The translations under genes were made by a program, and so were the position numbers. A stretch of DNA of 64,000 bases, from assembly GCF_017813365.1 (NCBI RefSeq), contig NZ_JAGIZA010000012.1, positions 1 through 64,000 of the forward strand, given 5' to 3'. Source of the stretch: Roseomonas indoligenes. GTDB lineage: Bacteria > Pseudomonadota > Alphaproteobacteria > Acetobacterales > Acetobacteraceae. The notes beneath the pieces were generated by a model. It was not told the origin of the DNA. It saw only the letters and a program-made list of their open reading frames with translations, and did no database searches. Positions 52,740 through 61,777 of this stretch are shown in pieces (position 1 is the first letter of the stretch; each line of letters starts with the position of its first letter).

Positions 52740-53900
52740 ATGGAAGCCGAATTGGCCGTCTGGCCCCGCCGCATGGACGATGCCGCGCGGGCGAGGATGG
52801 CGGAACGGGCGGATACCCCGCCGGAAATGCTGTTCTTCCTGTCCAATGATCCCATGATCGCGGTGCGGGCCGCGATCGCGGCGAACGCCGCCACCCCGCC
52901 CCTAGCGGACCACCTGCTGGCCCGCGATGCGGAGCCGGGGGTGCGCCGGGTCCTGGCGCGCAAGCTGGCCACCCTCGCCCCCATGCTGGACCCGGACACG
53001 ACAGACCGGCACCGCCGCGCCACCTGGGAAGCGCTGCTCCTCCTCAGCGACGACGATGCGGTGGCCGTGCGGGCGGCGGTGACGGAGCTGGTGGCGGAAC
53101 TGGCTCACATTCCCCGCCCTCTCATCCTCCGCCTGGCGCGGGACGTGGCGATGGCGGTGGCTGAACCGGTGCTGCGCGGCTCCCCGGTGCTCGAGGAGGA
53201 GGACCTCCTCCGCCTCATCGCTGACCCTCCGGTGCCGGAGACGCTGGGCGCGATCGCGCGCCGCCCCTACCTCGCCGAGGCCCCTTCGGACGCCATCGCA
53301 CAACGGGAGGAGCAGGCCTCCGTCACGGCCCTGCTGGCCAATGCGACGGCCCGCATCCGGGAGGGCACGCTCCTGGCCCTGACCGCGCGCTGCGGCACCC
53401 AGCCGAGCTGGCAGTCGGCGCTGGTGCGCCGCCCCGGGCTCAGCGCCGCGGTGGCGCGCGGGCTGCAGGAGGTGGTGGCGGGCGAGGCGCTCCGAATCCT
53501 GCTCTCGCGGCCGGACCTTCCGGCTGCTCCCGTTGGAGCGGTGGGGAGGCCGGCTTCCGTAAACGCCGCCTTGGTGGGCGAACCTCCCCCCGGACCGGTG
53601 AACGAGGAAAGCTTTGTTGCAGCCGCCCGGCAGTCGCGCCTGCCGGAATGCGCGCGAATCCTGGCCGCGCTCAGCGGGCTACCCGGCGGCGTTGTGACCC
53701 GCGCTCTGGAGGGCCGGGACGCGCGGCTGCTCGTCTCGCTTTGCTGGAAAGCCGGGCTGTCCGGGCGGGCCGCCACCTTCGCCCAGATGCGGCTCGCGGG
53801 AAGTCAGCCGGAGGATCTGCTGATCCTGCCAGGCGGGGCCTGGGCCTTGCCGACGGAAGCAATGCAGGGCCTCGTGGCGGGACTCCTGCAACCCTCCTGA
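52740..53900 (+). CDS. DUF2336 domain-containing protein
   Basis: 386-aa all-helical protein with HEAT/leucine-rich-variant-like repeats typical of DUF2336: LFFLSNDPMIAVRAAIAANA, HLLARDAEPGVRRVLARKLA, ALLLLSDDDAVAVRAAVTEL, LILRLARDVAMAVAEPVLRG. The family is common in alphaproteobacteria and often linked to signalling, but no function is known. GGAGG sits 5 nt before the ATG at 52740; the frame upstream is not conserved. Divergent from dapD and convergent with argB with only 8 bp between stops and no terminator hairpin. Confidence 0.85.
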   Translation: MEAELAVWPRRMDDAARARMAERADTPPEMLFFLSNDPMIAVRAAIAANAATPPLADHLLARDAEPGVRRVLARKLATLAPMLDPDTTDRHRRATWEALLLLSDDDAVAVRAAVTELVAELAHIPRPLILRLARDVAMAVAEPVLRGSPVLEEEDLLRLIADPPVPETLGAIARRPYLAEAPSDAIAQREEQASVTALLANATARIREGTLLALTARCGTQPSWQSALVRRPGLSAAVARGLQEVVAGEALRILLSRPDLPAAPVGAVGRPASVNAALVGEPPPGPVNEESFVAAARQSRLPECARILAALSGLPGGVVTRALEGRDARLLVSLCWKAGLSGRAATFAQMRLAGSQPEDLLILPGGAWALPTEAMQGLVAGLLQPS

Positions 53901-53908
53901 ACCGGGGA

Positions 53909-54790
53909 TCAGGGCTTGATGAGAGTGCCGGAGCCGCCCTCGGTGAACAATTCGGCCAGGACCGCATGCGGCACGCGGCCGTCCAGGATCACGGCACCCT
54001 GCACGCCCCGCTCGATGGCGTAGATGCAGGTCTCCACCTTCGGGATCATCCCGGCCGAGATCCACCCTTCGGCGATGCCGGCCCGAACCTGGGCCACCGT
54101 CATTTCCGGGATGTGCTTCCCGTCGGGGCCGCGCACCCCCGCCACATCCGTCAGCATCAGCAGACGCGCGGCGCCTAGGGCCCCGGCGATCGCGCCCGCC
54201 ACGGTGTCGGCGTTGATGTTGTAGGTCTGGCCGTCGGCGCCCACGCCAACCGGGGCCACCACGGGCACGATGTCTGCCCCGATCATCAGGCGCAGCACCT
54301 TCGTGTCCACCTCTGCCGGCTCTCCGACATAGCCGAGGTCGAGGGGACGCTCCTGCTTCGTCTCCGGGTCAACAATGGTGCGTTCCGCCTTGCGGGCGCG
54401 AATGAGGTTGCCGTCCTTGCCGGAGATGCCGACCGCGATGACGCCGGCGCGGGTAATCGCCTCCGCGACCTGCTTATTGACGGTGCCGGCGAGGACCATT
54501 TCCACCACGTCCACCATCTGCTCATCCGTCACGCGCAGCCCGTTGACGAAGGTAGACTGAACGTTCAGGCGCTTGAGCATGGCGTTGATCTGCGGGCCGC
54601 CGCCATGGACCACCACGGGGTTCACGCCGACCTGCTCCAACAGCGCGATGTCACGGCCGAAGCGAAGGGCCGTGTCCTCCTCACCCATGGCGTGGCCGCC
54701 GTACTTCACCACGATGATCTGGTCGTCGTAGCGCTTCAAATAGGGCAGCGCGCCGGCGAGGATCGCCATCTGGTCGTGCGGGTCGGTCAT
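53909..54790 (-). CDS. argB: Acetylglutamate kinase
   Basis: Second step of arginine synthesis. 293 aa. Amino-acid kinase fold: IIVVKYGGHAMGEEDTALRF, VNPVVVHGGGPQINAMLKRL, GTVNKQVAEAITRAGVIAVG, YNINADTVAGAIAGALGAAR, LLMLTDVAGVRGPDGKHIPE. The long N-terminal helix before the kinase core suggests the hexameric, arginine-inhibited type (inferred). Start 54790; the frame extends 26 residues upstream without conservation. Last gene of the rpmH-rnpA-yidD-yidC-engB run, though separated from engB by 150 bp containing a GACCCC-ACC-GGGGTC hairpin (54837-54851). Confidence 0.98.
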   Translation of the reverse strand: MTDPHDQMAILAGALPYLKRYDDQIIVVKYGGHAMGEEDTALRFGRDIALLEQVGVNPVVVHGGGPQINAMLKRLNVQSTFVNGLRVTDEQMVDVVEMVLAGTVNKQVAEAITRAGVIAVGISGKDGNLIRARKAERTIVDPETKQERPLDLGYVGEPAEVDTKVLRLMIGADIVPVVAPVGVGADGQTYNINADTVAGAIAGALGAARLLMLTDVAGVRGPDGKHIPEMTVAQVRAGIAEGWISAGMIPKVETCIYAIERGVQGAVILDGRVPHAVLAELFTEGGSGTLIKP

Positions 54791-54940
54791 GGGCGGTTCC
54801 CGTGGGCGGCGCGTCAGGTTGCGCCCGGCGGGGATGGACCCCACCGGGGTCTCCGGGGCCGCGCGCATCGGCGGCGGTGGTAATGGGGCCGCCCCGGCCC
54901 GGTCAACCCGGCCCGGCGCATGGCGGCAACCCGCGCAGGT

Positions 54941-55612
54941 TCAGCCGCCGGCGGCGATCTCGGCCAGGGCCGCGCGCAGCTCCGGGATGCCGGTACCCTT
55001 GGCCGCGGAGGTGGTGAGCACGACAGGGTGGGCGGCCGTGCGCTTGCGCACGATCTCCGCCATCTCCGCCTGCCGCTTCTCCAGGCGGGAGGCGGGCTTC
55101 GTGTCGTCGGACTTGGTCAGCACGATCTGGAAGGGCACGGCAGCCTCGCCGAGGAGATCCATCGCGGCGCGGTCGCCGTCCTTCGTCTCAATCCGGGCAT
55201 CCATCAGCAGGATCACGCGGCGCAGGGTGGGGCGGCCGCGCAGGTAGTCGAACATCAGCCCCTGCCACTCGGCCTTCACCGCCTTGCTGGCCTGGGCGAA
55301 GCCGTAGCCCGGCATGTCCACGATGGTCAGGGGGCTTTCGGTCCCCTCGCCCGCCGCGAAGAAGTTCAGCTGCCGCGTCCGCCCGGGCGTATGGGAGACG
55401 CGGGCCAGGCCGTGATGCCCGGCGATGGCATTGATGATGGAGGACTTGCCGACATTGGAGCGGCCGCAGAAGGCCACCTCCGGCGCCTCGGCCGGGGGCA
55501 GCCCCTCAAGCTTCACGGCAGCGAAGAAGAAGCGGACAGGGCGCGCGAAGAGAAGCCGCCCCCGCTCGATCCGGGCGGCCTCCTCCGCCGCCGCATCCGC
55601 GCTCCCGCTCAC
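54941..55612 (-). CDS. engB: Ribosome biogenesis GTPase EngB (YihA/YsxC)
   Basis: 223-aa GTPase needed for 50S assembly or division. G1 GRSNVGKSSIINAI, G2/G3 region RTRQLNFFAA and DMPGYGFAQASKAVK, G4 TKSD in VLTKSDDTKPASRL, G5 TTSAAKGTGIPEL. The GTG start overlaps the yidC stop by four bases (GTGA, 55609-55612). yidC-engB adjacency is the classic alphaproteobacterial arrangement. Confidence 0.96.
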   Translation of the reverse strand: MSGSADAAAEEAARIERGRLLFARPVRFFFAAVKLEGLPPAEAPEVAFCGRSNVGKSSIINAIAGHHGLARVSHTPGRTRQLNFFAAGEGTESPLTIVDMPGYGFAQASKAVKAEWQGLMFDYLRGRPTLRRVILLMDARIETKDGDRAAMDLLGEAAVPFQIVLTKSDDTKPASRLEKRQAEMAEIVRKRTAAHPVVLTTSAAKGTGIPELRAALAEIAAGG

Positions 55613-57366
55613 GGCCGTGCCGCCGCCTTCTCGAGGCGCTGCGTCTGCCGGTCGTGCCGGCTGATGTAGTACTGCTGCGCCACCGAAAGCAGGTTGTTCC
55701 AGGACCAGTAGATCACCAGCCCGGCCGGGAAGCTGGCCAGCATGAAGGTGAAGATAATGGGCATGAAGCTGAACAGCTTCGCCTGGATCGGATCCGGCGG
55801 CGTCGGGTTCAGCTTGAACTGGATGAACATGGTGATGCCCATGATGATCGCCCAGGCCGGCATGTGCAGGAAGGCCGGCGCGTCCCAGGGGATCAGCCCG
55901 AACAGCGTGAACAGATTGGTCGGGTCAGGGGCGGAGAGGTCGCGGATCCAGCCGAAGAAGGGCGCGTGCCGCATCTCAATCGTGACGAACAGCACCTTGT
56001 ACAGCGCGAAGAAGACGGGGATCTGGATCAGGATGGGAAGGCAGCCCGCGGCGGGGTTGATCTTCTCCGCCTTGTAGATCGCCATCATCTCCTGCTGCAT
56101 TTTCGCAGGATCGTCCTTATTCCGCTCCTTCATCTCCTGCATCTTCGGGCCCAGGGCCTTCATGCGGGCCATGGACTGGTAGGACTTGCTGGCCAGCGGG
56201 AAGAAGAGGGCCTTCAGCGCCACCGTGAAGATCAGGATGGCGATGCCGAAATTGCCGACCACGCCGTAGATCCAGTCGAGCGCGTAGAAGAACGGCTTCG
56301 TGAGGAACCAGAAGTAGCCGAAGTCCACCGCCGAGTAGAAATCCTTGATGTGCAGGTCGGTGGTGTAGGCGTCCAGCAACTTCACCTCCTTCGCGCCAGC
56401 GAACATGCGGGTGCCGTAGGCGGCGGTGGCGCCGGGTGCGGCCGTCATGGCGCCGGTGGGCGTCACGTCCACCTGCCAGCGGTCCTGGCCGTTCTCCTGC
56501 GTGGCGCGGAACGCGGCGTGGCTGGGCGCGGACTGGTCGGCGGGCAGCACCGCCGCCAGCCAGTACTTGTCGGTGAAGCCGGCCCAACCGCCGGGGCCGT
56601 CGCTCTCGAAGGCCGGCGCGCCGTTGCGGCGCTGCGCCTCCATCTTCGCATCGGCATATTTCCACTCGCGAAGGCGGCCGTCGATCACGCCGACGAAGCC
56701 CTCATGCAGAATGTAATAGCCGGCCAGATGCGGCGTATGCTCACGGCGAACACGCGCCCAGGGCAGCACCTGCACGGGCTCGGCGCCCGTGTTCACCACG
56801 CGCTGCTCCGCCGTGACCATGAAGTTGGTGTCCAGCGAGAGCGCGATCTCGAAGCGCTGACCCGCGCCGTTGTCCCAGCGCAGCGTGACCGGGGTGGTGG
56901 GGGTCAAGGTCCCATCCGCCGTCCAGTCCGTGTTCGGGCCAGGGATGGCGGTGCGGCCGTCTGCGGCCGTCCAGCCCCACTGGGCAAAGTAGGAGGCGTT
57001 GTCCTCGCGCGGGGCGAGGATGCGGACATTCGGGCTGCCCGGCAGGATCGTCTCGCGGTAGTCGCGCAGCACCAGGTCGTCGATGCGGGCGCCGCGCAGG
57101 TTCACGCTGCCTTCGAGGCGCGGGCTCTGGATGCGGATGCGCGGGGCCGGCGTGGTCGGGGCACCGTCGTTCGGGCTGGTGCTGGCGACGCCGGCAGGGT
57201 TCAGCGCGGTGTTGCCCTGGGGCAGCGGCTGGCCCGTGGTCTGGCTCTGCTGCACGTTCTGGGCGGCCTGCCGCTGCGCCTCGCGCGCGGGGCGATTCCA
57301 CACGTCGAAGAGCAGCAGGATGCCGATCGAGATCGCGATCGCGGCAAGGAGTCGCTTGTTGTCCAT
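55609..57366 (-). CDS. yidC: Membrane protein insertase YidC
   Basis: 585-aa Oxa1/YidC insertase. N-terminal membrane anchor NKRLLAAIAISIGILLLFDV, a Pro/Gln-rich segment, a large periplasmic beta-super-sandwich domain (about 90-345), then the conserved core with YGVVGNFGIAILIFTVALKA, MKALGPKMQEMKERNKDDPA, INPAAGCLPILIQIPVFFAL, and a basic C-terminus. Start at MDNKRLL (57366), 11 bp after yidD; the longer frame is a shadow of rnpA/yidD. Confidence 0.98.
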   Translation of the reverse strand: MDNKRLLAAIAISIGILLLFDVWNRPAREAQRQAAQNVQQSQTTGQPLPQGNTALNPAGVASTSPNDGAPTTPAPRIRIQSPRLEGSVNLRGARIDDLVLRDYRETILPGSPNVRILAPREDNASYFAQWGWTAADGRTAIPGPNTDWTADGTLTPTTPVTLRWDNGAGQRFEIALSLDTNFMVTAEQRVVNTGAEPVQVLPWARVRREHTPHLAGYYILHEGFVGVIDGRLREWKYADAKMEAQRRNGAPAFESDGPGGWAGFTDKYWLAAVLPADQSAPSHAAFRATQENGQDRWQVDVTPTGAMTAAPGATAAYGTRMFAGAKEVKLLDAYTTDLHIKDFYSAVDFGYFWFLTKPFFYALDWIYGVVGNFGIAILIFTVALKALFFPLASKSYQSMARMKALGPKMQEMKERNKDDPAKMQQEMMAIYKAEKINPAAGCLPILIQIPVFFALYKVLFVTIEMRHAPFFGWIRDLSAPDPTNLFTLFGLIPWDAPAFLHMPAWAIIMGITMFIQFKLNPTPPDPIQAKLFSFMPIIFTFMLASFPAGLVIYWSWNNLLSVAQQYYISRHDRQTQRLEKAAARP

Positions 57367-57377
57367 CGGTCCGGCGT

Positions 57378-57620
57378 TCAGCTCGTCTTGGCGGCGGGCA
57401 CCGGGTCGTAGCCCCCGGGGTGCCAGGGATTGCAGCGGAGGATGCGGCGCGCGGTCATCGCGGTGCCGCGCAGCGCGCCGTGCTCTGACAGGGCCTCGAT
57501 CGCATAGGCGCTGCAATGCGGGTGGAAACGGCAATGCGCCCCGATGAAGGGGCGCAGCGTGAACTGGTAGGTACGGACCCCGATCTTCAGCGCCTCGGCG
57601 GCAAAGCTGGCGCTGCTCAT
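57378..57620 (-). CDS. yidD: Membrane protein insertion efficiency factor YidD
   Basis: 80-aa small membrane-associated protein. Diagnostic [20 protein letters not shown] and [18 protein letters not shown] with three conserved Cys. Helps YidC-dependent insertion. The ATG at 57620 overlaps the rnpA stop by four bases (ATGA, 57617-57620). Standard position between rnpA and yidC. Confidence 0.97.
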   Translation of the reverse strand: MSSASFAAEALKIGVRTYQFTLRPFIGAHCRFHPHCSAYAIEALSEHGALRGTAMTARRILRCNPWHPGGYDPVPAAKTS

Positions 57621-57964
57621 ATCGGCACGCCGGCCTGCTTCATGGCGCCGCGCAGGTCGCCCTGGAGCTGGACGAAGGGGCGTCCCCGCGTCTCGTCCCG
57701 GCCGATCAGCACGATGTCCCAACCCTGCGGCGGGGACTCACCGAGCACGAGGCGCGCGGCCTCGCGGAGGCGGCGCTTGGTGCGGTTGCGCACCACAGCA
57801 TTGCCAACTTTCTTTGTCACGGTGAAGCCGAGGCGCATTGGCCCGCCCGTCTCCGGCAGGGCCTGGAGAACCAGCCCCGGCCGGGCGGCGCGCTTGCCGC
57901 GCTGGGCGGCGCGAAGGAAATCGCGCCGCTTCTTCATCCGGGGTAGCTTCATGCGGAAAACCAT
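57617..57964 (-). CDS. rnpA: Ribonuclease P protein component
   Basis: 115-aa basic protein subunit of RNase P, which matures tRNA 5' ends. [20 protein letters not shown] at the N-terminus and the RNR motif in [19 protein letters not shown]. The first residues ([10 protein letters not shown]) leave three possible ATGs (57964, 57952, 57937). Located 38 bp after rpmH as usual. Confidence 0.97.
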   Translation of the reverse strand: MVFRMKLPRMKKRRDFLRAAQRGKRAARPGLVLQALPETGGPMRLGFTVTKKVGNAVVRNRTKRRLREAARLVLGESPPQGWDIVLIGRDETRGRPFVQLQGDLRGAMKQAGVPI

Positions 57965-58002
57965 GTCCGGGGCATAGGATCAGGCCGCCCCGGAGGGCAT
58001 CC

Positions 58003-58137
58003 TCAGGCAGAGAGCTTCTTGCGGCCCTTGGCGCGGCGGTTGGCCAGGACGTTGCGGCCGCCCACCGTCTCCATACGGCTGCGGAACCCGTGCCGGCGCT
58101 TCCGGACGAGCTTGGAGGGCTGGTAGGTACGCTTCAC
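58003..58137 (-). CDS. rpmH: 50S ribosomal protein L34
   Basis: 44-aa ribosomal protein: [20 protein letters not shown] then [20 protein letters not shown]. It uses a GTG start at 58137 with GGAGCG about 8 nt upstream. First gene of the rpmH-rnpA-yidD-yidC-engB-argB operon, transcribed from a clear promoter at about 58.3 kb. Confidence 0.98.
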   Translation of the reverse strand: MKRTYQPSKLVRKRRHGFRSRMETVGGRNVLANRRAKGRKKLSA

Positions 58138-58298
58138 GGCAAGGCGCTCCGTCTGGGTGCTGGCCGGCCCGGATCTCTGGGGCTTCGGCGAGAGGTGGTC
58201 TGGTGCCCGGTCTGTCCCGGCCACCCTCTCTGATGCGCCCGGATGGGGGAGCAGGCAGACACGGGCAGCCGCGGCGGGACGCCCGGCGCGGGTGGCGC

Positions 58299-58328
58299 TG
58301 TATAGGAAGGCGTGTGCGCCCGCGTCAA
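58299..58328 (-). promoter_or_regulatory. rpmH operon promoter
   Basis: Minus-strand -35 TTGACG (58323-58328), 18 nt spacer, -10 TATACA (58299-58304). The predicted start is near 58292, giving a leader of about 155 nt before rpmH. Hexamers match the housekeeping consensus at 5 of 6 and 4 of 6. Confidence 0.7.
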
Positions 58329-58391
58329 CCGAAGCCTTTCCGCGGGGCAGGCCCCTACCCTTCCCGGCGCATCGCGTTATGCGTGGCATCG

Positions 58392-58432
58392 CCCGGCCAG
58401 GGGCCGAAGCAACCATCCGGCCCCTGGCCGGG
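58392..58432. repeat. Perfect 15-bp inverted repeat in the flavoprotein leader
   Basis: Arms CCCGGCCAGGGGCCG (58392-58406) and CGGCCCCTGGCCGGG (58418-58432) are exact reverse complements around an 11-nt loop. It ends about 12 nt before the GAAGGAGGG ribosome binding site at about 58443. No plus-strand gene precedes it, so it is not an ordinary terminator; attenuation, RNA stability or protein binding are possible. Confidence 0.7.
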
Positions 58433-58454
58433 CCACCGCATCGAAGGAGGGACC

Positions 58455-59813
58455 ATGCCGGAGACCGATATCGCCGTGATCGGCGCGGGCGAGGCCGGCC
58501 GGGGGATCGCGGCCCTCGCCCGCGCCCTGGGCCTTCAGGTCACGCTCTTCGAGCGGGGTGCCATGGGCGGCGAGGCGCCGGACCCGTCGATCGCCGCGGC
58601 GGCGCTGCGGGGCATGGCCGCGCGGGTGGCGCTGATGCGCGATTCCCAGCGCTTCGGGCTCGGGAACGGGCCCGTTCCCGTGGACTGGCTGGTCCTCCGG
58701 ACCCATCTCGCCGCCGCCGATGCGGATGCCGCCCCCGATTCGACCGCCGCAAGATACGAGGCCATGGGGGTGGAGGTGGTGCGCGGCGCCGCCCGCCTCT
58801 CCGGCCCGGACCGGGTTGGCGCCGCCGGGCGCGAGTGGCGCTTCCATCGGGCAGTGATCGCGACAGGTGCCCTTCCCGTCGTGCCTGCCCTGGAAGGGCT
58901 GGAAGTCCTGCCCTACCTGACCGAGGACACCCTGCCGAGCTTGGAAGAGCGGCCGGAGCATCTTCTCGTTCTCGGCGGCGAGGGATTCGGGCTGGAGATG
59001 GCGCAGGCCTTCGCCCGGCTCGGGGCCCAGGTGACCCTGGTCTCCCCCGGTCCCCTCGCCCCCGGGTTCGATCGCGACATGGCGGAGGGCCTGGCCCGGG
59101 CGCTGCGTCGGGACGGGGTGACGGTGATCGACGGAGTGGAAGCAGCGCGGGCGGAGCGGGCCGGCACCGGCCTTGCACTGTTGCTGGCCGATGGCAGGCG
59201 GATCGAAGGCTCGCACCTCCTCCTTGCCCTTGGCCGCGCACCGCGCCTGGCCGGGCTGGACCTGGTCGCAGCCGGCATCGCGGAAGGCCCTCTCGCCGTG
59301 GATGGTGGGCTGCGTGTGATGGGGAACCGGCGGATCTGGGCGGCCGGCGGCGTCCTGGGGCGACCCGGCGGCGGCGATATTGGGTCGGTTGCACGGTCGA
59401 TGCTCTTCCGCCTGCCCTCACCCGCCACGGCGCCGGAACCGACCCTCGCCATCCGAACGACCCCCGCCCTGGTCCGCCTCGGCAGCACGGCTGAGCCGGC
59501 GCATCGGCTGCGCTGGCCGCTGGCCGACACGGCGCGGGGCATGGCGGAGGGGATCGGGGACGGGCTGGTGACACTCTTTGTTGATCGTGGCGGCCGACTC
59601 TCCGGCGCGACGCTCCTGGCACCGGGCGCGGAGGAAATGGCGGGGATGCTCGCCATGGGTCTCGGACGCCCGGTTTCCGACCTCGGCGGCGCCGCCCTGC
59701 CCCACCCCGCCCTCTCCGCGGCCATCGCCCGTGCGGCCCTGGAACACCGGGCGCCGGCCCTGGCCAACCCCGCCCTGCGGCTGCTTGCAGGGATTGCGAA
59801 GCGGCTGCCCTAG
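58455..59813 (+). CDS. FAD-dependent pyridine nucleotide-disulfide oxidoreductase homologue lacking redox cysteines
   Basis: 452-aa member of the mercuric reductase / lipoamide dehydrogenase family. FAD motif [15 protein letters not shown] (6-20), second NAD(P)-binding motif [20 protein letters not shown], and C-terminal dimer domain with [15 protein letters not shown]. The usual GG-x-C-x4-C-x3-K is [13 protein letters not shown] (38-50), so both disulfide Cys and the Lys are replaced (A41, I46, A50). In the C-terminal HPTxSE the His is kept but the Glu is lost. It can scarcely reduce a disulfide; it may bind FAD for another job. GAAGGAGG before the ATG. Followed by bdhA after 35 bp. Confidence 0.85.
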   Translation: MPETDIAVIGAGEAGRGIAALARALGLQVTLFERGAMGGEAPDPSIAAAALRGMAARVALMRDSQRFGLGNGPVPVDWLVLRTHLAAADADAAPDSTAARYEAMGVEVVRGAARLSGPDRVGAAGREWRFHRAVIATGALPVVPALEGLEVLPYLTEDTLPSLEERPEHLLVLGGEGFGLEMAQAFARLGAQVTLVSPGPLAPGFDRDMAEGLARALRRDGVTVIDGVEAARAERAGTGLALLLADGRRIEGSHLLLALGRAPRLAGLDLVAAGIAEGPLAVDGGLRVMGNRRIWAAGGVLGRPGGGDIGSVARSMLFRLPSPATAPEPTLAIRTTPALVRLGSTAEPAHRLRWPLADTARGMAEGIGDGLVTLFVDRGGRLSGATLLAPGAEEMAGMLAMGLGRPVSDLGGAALPHPALSAAIARAALEHRAPALANPALRLLAGIAKRLP

Positions 59814-59848
59814 GCGTTCTCTGCGCCCGACCACCTGGAGATTTCGCC

Positions 59849-60640
59849 TTGAGCAAGTCCCTTGAGGGCCGGACGGCCCTCGTTACCGGCTCCACCAGCG
59901 GCATCGGCCTCGGCATTGCCCTCGCCTTCGCGCGGGAGGGGGCGAAGGTGATGCTGAACGGATTCGGCACGCCGGAGGCCATCGTCGCCGCCCGCGACGA
60001 GGTGGCCGCGGTCGCCGGGGGCGAGACCCCCTATACCGGCGCCGACCTGTCCAAGGCCGAGGGCGTGCGCCAGATGTGCGCGGAAGCGGAGGCCGCGCTC
60101 GGCCACGTGGACATCCTCGTGAACAATGCCGGGATCCAGTTCGTCTCGCCGGTTGAGGAGTTCCCGGAGGCGAAGTGGGACGCGATCCTCGCGATCAATC
60201 TCTCCTCCAACTTCCACGCCATCAAGGCCCTGCTGCCGGGCATGAAGGCCCGGAACTGGGGGCGGATCGTCAACGTCGCCTCCGCCCACGGCCTCGTCGC
60301 CTCGCCCTTCAAGGCGGCCTATGTCGCGGCGAAGCACGGCGTGGTGGGACTGACGAAGACCGTGGCGATCGAGGTCGCCCGCACCCCGATCACGTGCAAC
60401 GCCATCTGCCCGGGTTTCGTCCGCACACCGCTGGCCGAGGCCCAGGTCGGGCCGCTGGCGAAGCAGCACGGCGTCTCAGAGGAGGCGGCGCTGACCGACT
60501 TCCTGCTGGAGAAGCAGCCGAGCAAGCGCTGGGTCGAGGTGGACGAGGTGGCGGAGATGGCCCTCTACCTCTGCGGCCCGAACAGCGGCGCGGTGAACGG
60601 TGCGGCCCTCTCCATCGACGGCGCCTGGACCGCCTCGTGA
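59849..60640 (+). CDS. 3-hydroxybutyrate dehydrogenase
   Basis: 263-aa short-chain dehydrogenase converting D-3-hydroxybutyrate to acetoacetate, the step after polyhydroxybutyrate depolymerisation. NAD motif TGSTSGIG, NNAGIQFVSP, catalytic S145, Y158, K162 (VASAHGLVASPFKAAYVAAK), and the family-specific TPITCNAICPGFVRTPLAEA with QIP-like C-terminal half. A TTG start (59849) with GGAG 9 nt upstream fits best. The stop overlaps the GTG start of the patatin gene. Confidence 0.92.
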   Translation: MSKSLEGRTALVTGSTSGIGLGIALAFAREGAKVMLNGFGTPEAIVAARDEVAAVAGGETPYTGADLSKAEGVRQMCAEAEAALGHVDILVNNAGIQFVSPVEEFPEAKWDAILAINLSSNFHAIKALLPGMKARNWGRIVNVASAHGLVASPFKAAYVAAKHGVVGLTKTVAIEVARTPITCNAICPGFVRTPLAEAQVGPLAKQHGVSEEAALTDFLLEKQPSKRWVEVDEVAEMALYLCGPNSGAVNGAALSIDGAWTAS

Positions 60641-61743
60641 TCGAGGACGGGAAGGACGGCACGGAGGGGCTTCCCCCGATCGAGGGGACGCCCGCCGCAC
60701 CGGCCGTCTCCGGCCCCGCGCAGCCGCAACGGATCAGCCTCGCCCTCCAGGGCGGCGGCTCGCACGGCGCCTTCACCTGGGGCGTCCTGCTGCGCCTTCT
60801 GGAGGAGGAGTCGATCGAGGTCGCCGCCATCTCCGGCAGCTCGGCCGGCGCCCTCAACGGTGCCGCCTTCACCCAGGGCCTTGCCGAGGGCGGGCGGGCC
60901 GGGGCGAAGGCGGTGCTGGACCGGCTCTGGACGGCCATCGGCACGCGCTACGCCTTCAGCCCCCTTCGGAACACGCCCTTGGAGCAGCTCGTCTGGGGCC
61001 CGGACCTCAGCCACGGCCTGGCCTGGCAGAGCTTCGACATGCTCACGCGGGTCTTCTCACCCTATCAGCTCAACCCCTTCCCCATCGACATGAACCCGCT
61101 GCGGCGGGTGCTGGAGGAGGTGCTGGACCTGGATGTGCTGTGCCACCACCCGGAGGCGCCGCGCCTGCACGTGACCGCCACCAACGTGCGCAGCGGCAAG
61201 CCACGGATCTTCTCCCGCCAGGAGGTGACGCGGGAGGCACTGCTGGCATCGGCCTGCCTGCCCAACCTGTTCCGTGCGGTGGAGATCGAGGGCGAGGCCT
61301 ACTGGGATGGCGGCTTCCTCGGCAATCCCGCCCTCTGGCCCCTCTACGAGCGCCCGGGCAGCCCGCAGGACATCGTCCTGGTCGGCATCAACCCCCTATC
61401 CCGCCCTGATGTCCCGCGCACCGTGCAGGAGATCGAGACACGGGTGAACGAGATCAGCTTCAACGCTTCCCTCATGTACGAGATGCGGGCCATCGAGTTC
61501 GTCCAGCGTCTGGTGGACCAGGGCGTGCTGCAGCCGCCGCGCTACCAGCGGCTCTACGTCCACCTGATCGAGGACGAGGAGCGGATGCGCCGCCTCGGCA
61601 TGACCAGCAAGTACAACGGGGACTGGAACTTCCTCTGCAGCTTGCGCGAAGACGGGCGTGCCGCCGCCGAGGCCTGGCTCGCCGAGCACCGGGAAGCGCT
61701 GGGGCAGCGGGACAGCGTGGACCTGCGGGCGCAATTCCTCTGA
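60637..61743 (+). CDS. Patatin-like phospholipase family protein
   Basis: 368-aa Ser-Asp dyad acyl hydrolase. Oxyanion motif LALQGGGSHGAFTWGV (GGGSHG 39-44), nucleophile elbow GSSAG (Ser69) in ISGSSAGALNGAAF, and catalytic Asp in YWDGGFLGNPAL. No signal peptide. The GTG start (60637) overlaps the bdhA stop by four bases (GTGA), strong coupling to 3-hydroxybutyrate metabolism. This pairing is common in alphaproteobacteria; a link to PHB granule lipids or depolymerisation is inferred. Confidence 0.92.
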   Translation: MIEDGKDGTEGLPPIEGTPAAPAVSGPAQPQRISLALQGGGSHGAFTWGVLLRLLEEESIEVAAISGSSAGALNGAAFTQGLAEGGRAGAKAVLDRLWTAIGTRYAFSPLRNTPLEQLVWGPDLSHGLAWQSFDMLTRVFSPYQLNPFPIDMNPLRRVLEEVLDLDVLCHHPEAPRLHVTATNVRSGKPRIFSRQEVTREALLASACLPNLFRAVEIEGEAYWDGGFLGNPALWPLYERPGSPQDIVLVGINPLSRPDVPRTVQEIETRVNEISFNASLMYEMRAIEFVQRLVDQGVLQPPRYQRLYVHLIEDEERMRRLGMTSKYNGDWNFLCSLREDGRAAAEAWLAEHREALGQRDSVDLRAQFL

Positions 61744-61777
61744 GCCGCAACGACAATTGGTGGTAGCATGAGGGGCC

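Larger units (their letters stand above)
58138..58454. other. rpmH-flavoprotein divergent intergenic region (no gene)
   Basis: 317 bases without a credible gene. The left half is the rpmH leader and promoter on the minus strand. The right half should hold the promoter and leader of the plus-strand flavoprotein operon; I cannot define a -35/-10 there, but a perfect 15-bp hairpin sits just before its ribosome binding site. Confidence 0.7.

Noticed and set aside
55654-57411. 585-codon plus-strand open frame
   Set aside because: Antisense of yidC; composition typical of a shadow frame.
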